A model generated the notes under the pieces. It ran no database searches. It was not told the origin of the DNA and was given only the letters and a program-made list of their open reading frames with translations. This document shows, one piece after another, positions 49,798-61,758 of a stretch of 64,000 nt of DNA. A program made the translations under genes and the position numbers. The stretch is from Prosopocoilus inquinatus. Its lineage: Eukaryota > Arthropoda > Insecta > Coleoptera > Lucanidae. The stretch's first letter is position 1. Each line of letters begins with the position of its first letter. The stretch lies in NCBI GenBank assembly GCA_036172665.1, contig CM069880.1, positions 2,482,501 through 2,546,500 of the forward strand. Direction: 5' to 3'.

Positions 49798-52700
49798 ACA
49801 TAGTAGCTATGATAGATGAGTAAGGATCGATTAGATACATCACAGGAACAACGCTAATACGTGTTGTTTCGTTCAAAACTATTTCCAGCTTCTGCTGCGT
49901 CCGAGAACTTTGTTTCTCACATCAGAGTTACTGGAGTCCGTCCAAACGTCAAATAACATGATAGATGAGTAAGGATCGATTAGATACATCACAGGAACAA
50001 CGCTAATATGTGTTGTTTCGTTTAAAACTATTTCCAGCTGCTGCTGCGTCCGAAAATTTCGTATCTCACATTAGAGTTACTGGAGTCCATCGAAACGTCA
50101 AATAACATAGTAGCTAAGTAAGGATCGATTAGATACATCACAGGAACAACGCTAATACGTGTTGTTTCGTTCAAAACTATTTCCAGCTTCTGCTGCGTCC
50201 GAGAACTTTGTTTCTCACATCAGAGTTACTGGAGTTCATCCAAACGTAAAATAACATGATAGATGAGTAAGGATCGATTAGATACATCACAGGAACATCG
50301 CTAATGCGTGTTGTTTCGTTTAAAACTATTTCCAGCTTCTGCTGCGTCCGAAAACGTCGTATCTCACATCAGAGTTACTAGAGTCCATCGAAACGTCAAA
50401 TAACATGATAGATAAGTAAGGATCGATTAGATACAGCACAGGAACAACGCTAATACGTGTTGTTTCGTTTAAAACTATTTCCAGCTCCTGCTGCGTCCAA
50501 AAACTTTGTATCTCACATCAGACTTACTGGAGTCCATCCAAACGTCAAATAACATGTTAGATAAGTAAGGATCGTTTAGATACATCACAGGAACAACGCT
50601 AATACGTGTTGTTTCGTTCAAAACTATTTCCAGTTTCTGCTGCGTCCGAGAACTTTGTATCTCACATCAGAGTTACTGGAGTCCGTCCAAACGTCAAGTA
50701 ACATGATAGATGAGTAAGGATCGATTAGATACATCACAGGAACATCGCTAATGCGTGTTGTTTTGTTTAAAACTATTTCCAGCTTCTGCTGCGTCCGAAA
50801 ATGTCGTATCTCACATCAGAGTTACTGGAGTCCATCGAAACGTCAAATAACATGATAGATAAGTAAGGATCGATTAGATACAGCACAGGAACAACGCTAA
50901 TACGTGTTGTTTCGTTCAAAACTATTTCCAGCTTCTGCTGCGTCCGAAAACTTTGTATCTCACATCAGAGTTACTGGAGTCCATCCAAACGTCAAATAAC
51001 ATGATAGATGAGTAAGGATCGATTAGATACATCACAGGAACAACGCTAATACGTGTTGTTTCGTTTAAAACTATTTCTAGCTTCAGCTGCGTCCGAGAAC
51101 TTCGTATCTCACATCAAAGTTACTGGAGTCCATCGAAACGTCAAATAACATGATAGATAAGTAAGGATCGATTAGATACAGCACAGGAACAACGCTAATA
51201 CGTGTTGTTTCGTTTAAAACTATTTCCAGCTGCTGCTGCGTCCGAAAATTTCGTATCTCACATTAGAGATACTGGAGTCCATCGAAACGTCAAATAACAT
51301 AGTAGCTAAGTAAGGATCGATTAGATACATCACAGGAACAACGCTAATACGTGTTGTTTCGTTCAAAACTATTTCCAGCTTCTGCTGCGTCCAAAAACTT
51401 TGTATCTCACATCAGAGTTACTGGAGTCCATCCAAACGTAAAATAACATGATAGATGAGTAAGGATCGATTAGATACATCACAGGAACATCGCTATTGCG
51501 TGTTGTTTCGTTTAAAACTATTTCCAGCTTCTGCTGCGTCCGAAAACGTCGTATCTCACATCAGAGTTACTGGAGTCCGTCCAAACGTCAAATAACATGA
51601 CAGATAAGTAAGTATCGATTAGATACATCACAGGAACAACGCTAATATGTGTTGTTTCGTTTAAAACTATTTCCAGCTGCTGCTGCGTCCGAAAATTTCG
51701 TATCTCACATTAGAGATACTGGAGTCCATCGAAACGTCAAATAACATAGTAGCTAAGTAAGGATCGATTAGATACATCACAGGAACAACGCTAATACGTG
51801 TTGTTTCGTTCAAAACTATTTCCAGCTTCTGCTGCGTCCAAAAACTTTGTATCTCACATCAGAGTTACTGGAGTCCATCCAAACGTAAAATAACATGATA
51901 GATGAGTAAGGATCGATTAGATACATCACAGGAACATCGCTAATGCGTGTTGTTTCGTTTAAAACTATTTCCAGCTTCTGCTGCGTCCGAAAACGTCGTA
52001 TCTCACATCAGAGTTACTGGAGTCCATCGAAACGTCAAATAACATGATAGATAAGTAAGGATCGATTAGATACAGCACAGGAACAACGCTAATACGTGTT
52101 GTTTCGTTCAAAACTATTTCCAGCTTCTGCTGCGTCCGAAAACTTTTTATCTCACATCAGAGTTACTGGAGTCCATCCAAACGTCAAATAACATGATAGA
52201 TGAGTAAGGATCGATTAGATACATCACAGGAACAACGCTAATACGTGTTGTTTCGTTTAAAACTATTTCTAGCTTCAGCTGCGTCCGAGAACTTCGTATC
52301 TCACATCAAAGTTACTGGAGTCCATCGAAACGTCAAATAACATGATAGATAAGTAAGGATCGATTAGATACAGCACAGGAACAACGCTAATACGTGTTGT
52401 TTCGTTTAAAACTATTTCCAGCTCCTGCTGCGTCCAAAAACTTTGTATCTCACATCAGACTTACTGGAGTCCATCCAAACGTCAAATAACATGTTAGATA
52501 AGTAAGGATCGTTTAGATACATCACAGGAACAACGCTAATACCTGTTATTTCGTTCAAAACTATTTCCAGCTTCTGCTGCGTCCGAGAACTTTGTATCTC
52601 ACATCAGAGTTACTGGAGTCCGTCCAAACGTCAAATAACATGATAGATGAGTAAGGATCGATTAGATACATCACAGGAACAACGCTAATACGTGTTGTTT

Positions 52701-55700
52701 CGTTCAAAATTATTTCCAGCTTCTGCTGCGTACGAGAACTTTGTTTCTCACATCAGAGTTACTGGAGTACGTTCAAACGTCAAATAACATGATAGATGAG
52801 TAAGGATCGATTAGATACATCACAGGAACAACGCTAATATGTGTTGTTTCGTTTAAAACTATTTCCAGCTGCTGCTGCGTCCGAAAATTTCGTATCTCAC
52901 ATTAGAGTTACTGGAGTCCATCGAAACGTCAAATAACATAGTAGCTATGATAGATGAGTAAGGATCGATTAGATACATCACAGGAACAACGCTAATACGT
53001 GTTGTTTCGTTCAAAACTATTTCCAGATTCTGCTGCGTCCGAGAACTTTGTTTCTCACATCAGAGTTACTGGAGTCCGTCCAAACGTCAAATAACATGAT
53101 AGATGAGTAAGGATCGATTAGATACATCACAGGAACAACGCTAATATGTGTTGTTTCTTTTAAAACTATTTCCAGCTGCTGCTGCGTCCGAAAATTTCGT
53201 ATCTCACATTAGAGTTACTGGAGTCCATCGAAACGTCAAATAACATAGTAGCTAAGTAAGGATCGATTAGATACATCACAGGAACAACGCTAATACTTGT
53301 TGTTTCGTTCAAAACTATTTCCAGCTTCTGCTGCGTCCAAAAACTTTGTATCTCACATCAGAGTTACTGGAGTCCATCCAAACGTAAAATTACATGATAG
53401 ATGAGTAAGGATCGATTAGATACATCACAGGAACATCGCTAATGCGTGTTGTTTCGTTTAAAACTATTTCCAGCTTCTGCTGCGTCCGAAAATGTCGTAT
53501 CTCACATCAGAGTTACTGGAGTCCATCGAAACGTCAAGTAACATGATAGATGAGTAAGGATCGATTAGATACATCACAGGAACAACGCTAATGCGTGTTG
53601 TTTCGTTTAAAACTATTTCCAGCTTCTGCTGCGTCCGAAAACTTTGTATCTCACATCAGAGTTACTGGAGTCCATCGAAGCGTCAAATAACATGATAGAT
53701 AAGTAAGGATCGATTAGATACATCACAGGAACAACGCTAATGCGTGTTGTTTCCTTTAAAACTATTTCCAGCTTCTGCTGCGTCCGAGAACTTCGTATCT
53801 CACATCAGGGTTACTGGAGTCCATCCAAACGTCAAATAACATGATATATAAGTAAGGATCGATTAGATACATCACAGGAACAACGCTAAGGCGTGTTGTT
53901 TCGTTCAAAACTATTTCCAGCTTCTGCTGCGTCCGAAAACTTTGTATCTCACATCAGAGTTACTGGAGTCCATCGAAACGCCAAATAACATGATAGATGA
54001 GTAAGGATCGATTAGATACATCACAGGAACAACGCTAATGCGTGTTGTTTCGTTTAAAACTATTTCCAGCTTCTGCTGCGTCCGAGAACTTCGTATCTCA
54101 CATCAGGGTTACTTCAGTCCTTCCAAACGTCAAATAACATGATATATAAGTAAGGATCGATTAGATACATCACAGGAACAACGCTAATGCGTGTTGTTTC
54201 GTTTAAAACTATTTCTAGCTTCAGCTGCGTCCGAGAACTTCGTAACTCACATCAAAGTTACTGGAGTCCATCGAAACGCCAAATAACATGATAGATGAGT
54301 AAAGATCGATTAGATACATCACAGGAACAACGCTAATACGTGTTGTTTCGTTTAAAACTATTTCCAGCTTCTGCTGCGTCCGAGAACTTTGTATCTCACA
54401 TCAGAGTTACTGGAGTCCGTCCAAACGTCAAATAACATGATAGATGAGTAAGGATCGATTAGATACATCACAGGAACAACGCTAATACGTGTTGTTTCGT
54501 TCAAAACTATTTCCAGCTTCTGCTGCGTCCGAGAACTTTGTATCTCACATGAGGGTTACTGGAGTCCATCCAAACGTCAAATAACATGATATATAAGTAA
54601 GGATCGATTAGATACATCACAGGAACAACGCTAAGGCGTGTTGTTTCGTTCAAAACTATTTCCAGCTCCTGCTGCGTCCAAAAACTTTGTATCTCACATC
54701 AGACTTACTGGAGTCCATCCAAACGTCAAATAACATGTTAGATAAGTAAGGATCGTTTAGATACATCACAGGAACAACGCTAATACCTGTTGTTTCGTTC
54801 AAAACTATTTCCAGCTTCTGCTGCGTCCGAGAACTTTGTATCTCACATCAGAGTTACTGGAGTCCGTCCAAACGTCAAATAACATGATAGATGAGTAAGG
54901 ATATATTAGATACATCACAGGAACAACGCTAATACGTGTTGTTTCGTTCAAAACTATTTCCAGCTTCTGCTGCGTCCGAGAACTTTGTTTCTCACATCAG
55001 AGTTACTGGAGTCCGTCCAAACGTCAAATAACATGATAGATGAGTAAGGATCGACTAGATACATCACAGGAACAACGCTAATATGTGTTGTTTCGTTTAA
55101 AACTATTTCCAGCTGCTGCTGCGTCCGAAAATTTCGTATCTCACATTAGAGTAACTGGAGTCCATCGAAACGTCAAATAACATGATAGATAAGTAAGGAT
55201 CGATTAGATACAGCACAGGAACAACGCTAATACGTGTTGTTTCGTTTAAAACTATTTCCAGCTCCTGCTGCGTCCAAAAACTTTGTATCTCACATCAGAC
55301 TTACTGGAGTCCATCCAAACGTCAAATAACATGTTAGATAAGTAAGGATCGTTTAGATACATCACAGGAACAACGCTAATACCTGTTGTTTCGTTCAAAA
55401 CTATTTCCAGCTTCTGCTGCGTCCGAGAACTTTGTATCTCACATCAGAGTTACTGGAGTCCGTCCAAACGTCAAATAACATGATAGATGAGTAAGGATCG
55501 ATTAGATACATCACAGGAACAACGCTAATATGTGTTGTTTCGTTTAAAACTATTTCCAGCTGCTGCTGCGTCCGAAAATTTCGTATCTCACATTAGAGAT
55601 ACTGGAGTCCATCGAAACGTCAAATAACATAGTAGCTAAGTAAGGATCGATTAGATACATCACAGGAACAACGCTAATACGTGTTGTTTCGTTCAAAACT

Positions 55701-57369
55701 ATTTCCAGCTTCTGCTGCGTCCAAAAACTTTGTATCTCACATCAGAGTTACTGGAGTCCATCCAAACGTAAAATAACATGATAGATGAGTAAGGATCGAT
55801 TAGATACATCACAGGAACAACGCTAATATGTGTTGTTTCGTTTAAAACTATTTCCAGCTGCTGCTGCGTCCGAAAATTTCGTATCTCACATTAGAGTTAC
55901 TGGAGTCCATCGAAACGTCAAATAACATAGTAGCTAAGTAAGGATCGATTAGATACATCACAGGAACAACGCTAATACGTGTTGTTTCGTTCAAAACTAT
56001 TTCCAGCTTCTGCTGCGTCCGAAAACGTCGTATCTCACATCAGAGTTAATGGAGTCCATCGAAACGTCAAATAACATGATAGATAAGTAAGGATCGATTA
56101 GATACAGCACAGGAACAACGCTAATACGTGTTGTTTCGTTCAAAATTATTTCCAGCTTCTGCTGCGTACGAGAATTTTGTTTCTCACATCAGAGTTACTG
56201 GAGTCCGTCCAAACGTCAAATAACATGATAGATGAGTAAGGATCGATTAGATACATCACAGGAACAACGCTAATACGTGTTGTTTCGTTCAAAACTATTT
56301 CCAGCTTCTGCTGCGTCCAAAAACTTTGTATCTCACATCAGAGTTACTGGAGTCCATCCGAACGTAAAATAACATGATAGATGAGTAAGGATCGATTAGA
56401 TACATCAGAGGAACATCGCTAATGCGTGTTGTTTCGTTTAAAACTATTTCCAGCTCCTGCTGCGTCCAAAAACTTTGTATCTCACATCAGACTTACTGGA
56501 GTTCTTCCAAACGTCAAATAACATGTTAGATAATTAAGGATCGTTTAGATACATCACAGGAACAACGCTAATACGTGTTGTTTCGTTTAAAACTATTTCC
56601 AGCTCCTGCTGCGTCCAAAAACTTTGTATCTCACATCAGACTTACTGGAGTGCATCCAAACGTCAAATAACATGTTAGATAATTAAGGATCGTTTAGATA
56701 CATCACAGGAACAACGCTAATACGTGTTGTCTCGTTCAAAACTATTTCCAGCTTCTGCTGCGCCCGAGAACTTTGTATCTCACATCAGAGTTACTGGAGT
56801 CCATCCAAACGTAAAATAACATGATAGATGAGTAAGGATCGATTAGATACATCACAGGAACATCGCTACTGCGTGTTGTTTCGTTTAAAACTATTTCCAG
56901 CTTCTGCTGCGTCCGAAAACGTCGTATCTCACATCAGAGTTACTGGAGTCCGTCCAAACGTCAAATAACATGACAGATAAGTAAGTATCGATTAGATACA
57001 TCACAGGAACAACGCTAATATGTGTTATTTCGTTTAAAACTATTTCCAGCTGCTGCTGCGTCCGAAAATTTCGTATCTCACATTAGAGATACTGGAGTCC
57101 ATCGAAACGTCAAATAACATAGTAGCTAAGTAAGGATCGATTAGATACATCACAGGAACAACGCTAATACGTGTTGTTTCGTTCAAAACTATTTCCAGCT
57201 TCTGCTGCGTCCAAAAACTTTGTATCTCACATCAGAGTTACTGGAGTCCATCCGAACGTAAAATAACATGATAGATGAGTAAGGATCGATTAGATACATC
57301 AGAGGAACATCGCTAATGCGTGTTGTTTCGTTTAAAACTATTTCCAGCTGCTGCTGCGTCCGAAAATTT

Positions 57370-58780
57370 CGTATCTCACATTAGAGATACTGGAGTACAT
57401 CGAAACGTCAAATAACATATTAGCTAAGTAAGGATCGATTAGATACAGCACAGGAACAACGCTAATACGTGTTGTTGCGCTTAAAACTATTTCCAGCTCC
57501 TGCTGCGTCCCAAAACTTTGTATCTCACATCAGACTTACTGGAGTCCATCCAAACGTCAAATAACATGTTAGATAAGTAAAAATCGTTTAGATACATCAC
57601 AGGAACAACGCTAATGCGTGTTGTTTCATTTAAAACTGTTTCCAGCTTCTGCTGCGTCCGAGAACTTCGTATCTCACATCAGGGTTACTGGAGTCCATCC
57701 AGACGTCAAATAACATGATAGATAAGTAAGGATCGATTAGATACAGCACAGGAACAACGCCAATGCGTGTTGTTTCGTTTAAAACTATTTCCAGCTTCCG
57801 CTGCGTCCGAAAATTTCGTATCTCACAACAGAGTTACTGGAGTCCGTCCAAACGTCAAATAACATGATAGATGAGTAAGGATCGATTAGATACATCACAG
57901 GAACAACGCTAATACGTGTTGTTTCGTTCAAAACTATTTCCAGCTTCTGCTGCGTCCGAGAACTTTGTTTCTCACATCAGAGTTACTGGAGTCCATCGAA
58001 ACGCCAAATAACATGATAGATGAGTAAGGATTGATTAGATACATCACAATAACAACGCTAATGCGTGTTGTTTCCTTTAAAACTATTTCTAGCTTCAGCT
58101 GCGTCCGAGAACTTCGTATCTCACATCAAAGTTACTGGAGTCCATCGAAACGCCAAATAACATAGTATATAAGTAAGGATCGATTAGATACATCACAGGA
58201 ACAACGTTAATACGCGTTGTTTCGTTCAAAACTATTTCCAGCTTCTGCTGCGTCCGAAAAAGTCGTATCTCACATCAGAGTTACTGGAGTCCATCGAAAC
58301 GTCAAATAACATGACAGATAAGTAAGGATCGATTAGATACAGCACAGGAACAACGCTAATATGTGTTGTTTCGTTTAAAACTATTTCCAGCTGCTGCTGC
58401 GTCCGAAAACTTTGTATCTCACATCAGACTTACTGGAGTCCATCCAAACGTCAAATAACATGTTAGATAAGTAAGGAACGTTTAGATACATCACAGGAAC
58501 AACGCTAATACGTGTTGTTTCGTTCAAAACTATTTCCAGCTTCTGCCGCGTCCGAGAACTTTGTATCTCACATCAGCGTTACTGGAGTCCATCGAAACGC
58601 CAAATAACATGATAGATGAGTAAGGATAGATTAGATACATCACAGGAACAACGCTAATGCGTGTTGTTTCGTTTAAAACTATTTCCAGCTTCTGCTGCGT
58701 CCGAGAACTTCGTATCTCACATCAGGGTTACTGGAGTCCATCCAAACGTCAAATAACATGATATATAAGTAAGAATCGAT
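57370..58780. repeat. Displaced copy of the first-domain module
   Basis: Within the second domain this stretch returns to first-domain marks in order: ACATATTAGCTAAG, GTTGTTGCGC (57471), GTCCCAAAAC, TTTCATTTAAAACTG, CCAGACGTC, GCCAATGCG (57759), CTTCCGCTGCG, GGATTGATTAG, GTTAATACGCG, GAAAAAGTCG, TCTGCCGCG (58542) and ATATATAAG. It keeps the CTCCTG and GTCCCAAAAC arrangement of the 13603 module, which the units at 20-32 kb have replaced with three extra monomers. Private marks are AAGTAAAAATCG and CACAATAACAACG. It is flanked on both sides by second-domain monomers. Confidence 0.85.
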
Positions 58781-60112
58781 TAGATACATCACAGGAACAA
58801 CGCTAATATGTGTTGTTTCGTTTAAAACTATTTCCAGCTGCTGCTGCGTCCGAAAATTTTGTATCTCACATTAGAGTTACTGGAGTCCATCGAAACGTCA
58901 AATAACATAGTAGCTATGATAGATGAGTAAGGATCGATTAGATACATCACAGGAACAACGCTAATACGTGTTGTTTCGTTCAAAACTATTTCCAGCTTCT
59001 GCTGCGTCCGAGAACTTTGTTTCTCACATCAGAGTTACTGGAGTCCGTCCAAACGTCAAATAACATGATAGATGAGTAAGGATCGATTAGATACATCACA
59101 GGAACAACGCTAATACGTGTTGTTTCGTTCAAAACTATTTCCAGCTTCTGCTGCGTCCAAAAACGTTGTATCTCACATCAGAGTTACTGGAGTCCATCCG
59201 ATCGTAAAATAACATGATAGATGAGTAAGGATCGATTAGATACATCAGAGGAACATCGCTAATGCGTGTTGTTTCGTTTAAAACTATTTCCAGCTTCTGC
59301 TGCGTCCGAAAACGTCGTTTCTCACATCAGAGTTACTGGAGTCCATCGAAACGCCAAATAACATGATAGATAAGTAAGGATCGATTAGATACAGCACAGG
59401 AACAACGCTAATACGTGTTGTTTCGTTTAAAACTATTTCCAGCTCCTGCTGCGTCCAAAAACTTTGTATCTCACATCAGACTTACTGGAGTCCATCCAAA
59501 CGTCAAATAACATGTTAGATAATTAAGGATCGTTTAGATACATCACAGGAACAACGCTAATACGTGTTGTCTCGTTCAAAACTATTTCCAGCTTCTGCTG
59601 CGCCTGAGAACTTTGTATCTCACATCAGAGTTAATGGAGTCCATCCAAACGTAAAATAACATGATAGATGAGTAAGGATCGATTAGATACATCACAGGAA
59701 CATCGCTAATTCGTGTTGTTTCGTTTAAAACTATTTCCAGCTTCTGCTGCGTCCGAAAACGTCGTATCTCACATCAGAGTTACTGGAGTCCGTCCAAACG
59801 TCAAATAACATGACAGATAAGTAAGTATCGATTAGATACATCACAGGAACAACGCTAATATGTGTTGTTTCGTTTAAAACTATTTCCAGCTGCTGCTGCG
59901 TCCGAAAATTTCGTATCTCACATTAGAGATACTGGAGTCCATCGAAACGTCAAATAACATAGTAGCTAAGTAAGGATCGATTAGATACATCACAGGAACA
60001 ACGCTAATACGTGTTGTTTCGTTCAAAACTATTTCCAGCTTCTGCTGCGTCCAAAAACTTTGTATCTCACATCAGAGTTACTGGAGTCCATCCAAACGTA
60101 AAATAACATGAT

Positions 60113-61409
60113 AGATGAGTAAGGATCGATTAGATACATCACAGGAACAACGCTAATATGTGTTGTTTCGTTTAAAACTATTTCCAGCTGCTGCTGCGTC
60201 CGAAAATTTCGTATCTCACATTAGAGTTACTGGAGTCCATCGAAACGTCAAATAACATAGTAGCTAAGTAAGGATCGATTAGATACATCACAGGAACAAC
60301 GCTAATACGTGTTGTTTCGTTCAAAATTATTTCCAGCTTCTGCTGCGTCCGAAAACGTCGTATCTCACATCAGAGTTAATGGAGTCCATCGAAACGTCAA
60401 ATAACATGATAGATAAGTAAGGATCGATTAGATACAGCACAGGAACAACGCTAATACGTGTTGTTTCGTTTAAAACTATTTCCAGCTCCTGCTGCGTCCA
60501 AAAACTTTGTATCTCACATCAGAGTTACTGGAGTCCGTCCAAACGTCAAATAACATGATAGATGAGTAAGGATCGATTAGATACATCACAGGAACAACGC
60601 TAATACGTGTTGTTTCGTTCAAAATTATTTCCAGCTTCTGCTGCGTACGAGAATTTTGTTTCTCACATCAGAGTTACTGGAGTCCGTCCAAACGTCAAAT
60701 AACATGATAGATGAGTAAGGATCGATTAGATACATCACAGGAACAACGCTAATACGTGTTGTTTCGTTCAAAACTATTTCCAGCTTCTGCTGCGTCCAAA
60801 AACTTTGTATCTCACATCAGAGTTACTGGAGTCCATCCGAACGTAAAATAACATGATAGATGAGTAAGGATCGATTAGATACATCAGAGGAACATCGCTA
60901 ATGCGTGTTGTTTCGTTCAAAACTATTTCCAGCTTCTGCTGCGTCCAAAAACTTTGTATCTCACATCAGAGTTACTGGAGTCCATCCAAACGTAAAATAA
61001 CATGATAGATGAGTAAGGATCGATTAGATACATCACAGGAACAACGCTAATATGTGTTGTTTCGTTTAAAACTATTTCCAGCTGCTGCTGCGTCCGAAAA
61101 TTTCGTATCTCACATTAGAGTTACTGGAGTCCATCGAAACGTCAAATAACATAGTAGCTAAGTAAGGATCGATTAGATACATCATAGGAACAACGCTAAT
61201 ACGTGTTGTTTCGTTCAAAACTATTTCCAGCTTCTGCTGCGTCCGAAAACGTCGTATCTCACATCAGAGTTAATGGAGTCCATCGAAACGTCAAATAACA
61301 TGATAGATAAGTAAGGATCGATTAGATACAGCACAGGAACAACGCTAATACGTGTTGTTTCGTTTAAAACTATTTCCAGCTCCTGCTGCGTCCAAAAACT
61401 TTGTATCTC
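60113..61409. repeat. Local repeat at six-monomer spacing
   Basis: The mark GAGTTAATGGAGTCC occurs at about 60372 and 61266, exactly 894 bp apart, and the flanking monomers (ATATGTG with CTGCTGCTGCG, then GTAGCTAAG, then CAGCACAGG with CTCCTGCTGCG) are in the same order. The match breaks where the first copy has GAGTTACTGG (60515) and the second GACTTACTGG (61408). Further GAGTTAATGG copies are near 18607, 43801 and 56043. Confidence 0.7.
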
Positions 61410-61613
61410 ACATCAGACTTACTGGAGTCCATCCAAACGTCAAATAACATGTTAGATAAGTAAGGATCGTTTAGATACATCACAGGAACAACGCTAATAC
61501 CTGTTGTTTCGTTCAAAACTATTTCCAGCTTCTGCTGCGTCCGAGAACTTTGTATCTCACATCAGAGTTACTGGAGTCCGTCCAAACGTCAAATAACATG
61601 ATAGATGAGTAAG

Positions 61614-61758
61614 GATCGATTAGATACATCACAGGAACAACGCTAATACGTGTTGTTTCGTTCAAAATTATTTCCAGCTTCTGCTGCGTACGAGAATTTT
61701 GTTTCTCACATCAGAGTTACTGGAGTCCGTCCAAACGTCAAATAAGTAGATGAGTAAG
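61614..61758. repeat. 145-bp monomer with 4-bp deletion near its end
   Basis: CAAATAAGTAGATGAG stands where sister monomers have CAAATAACATGATAGATGAG. The net loss is 4 bp. It is the only copy with this change and the last length variant before the window ends. Confidence 0.9.
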
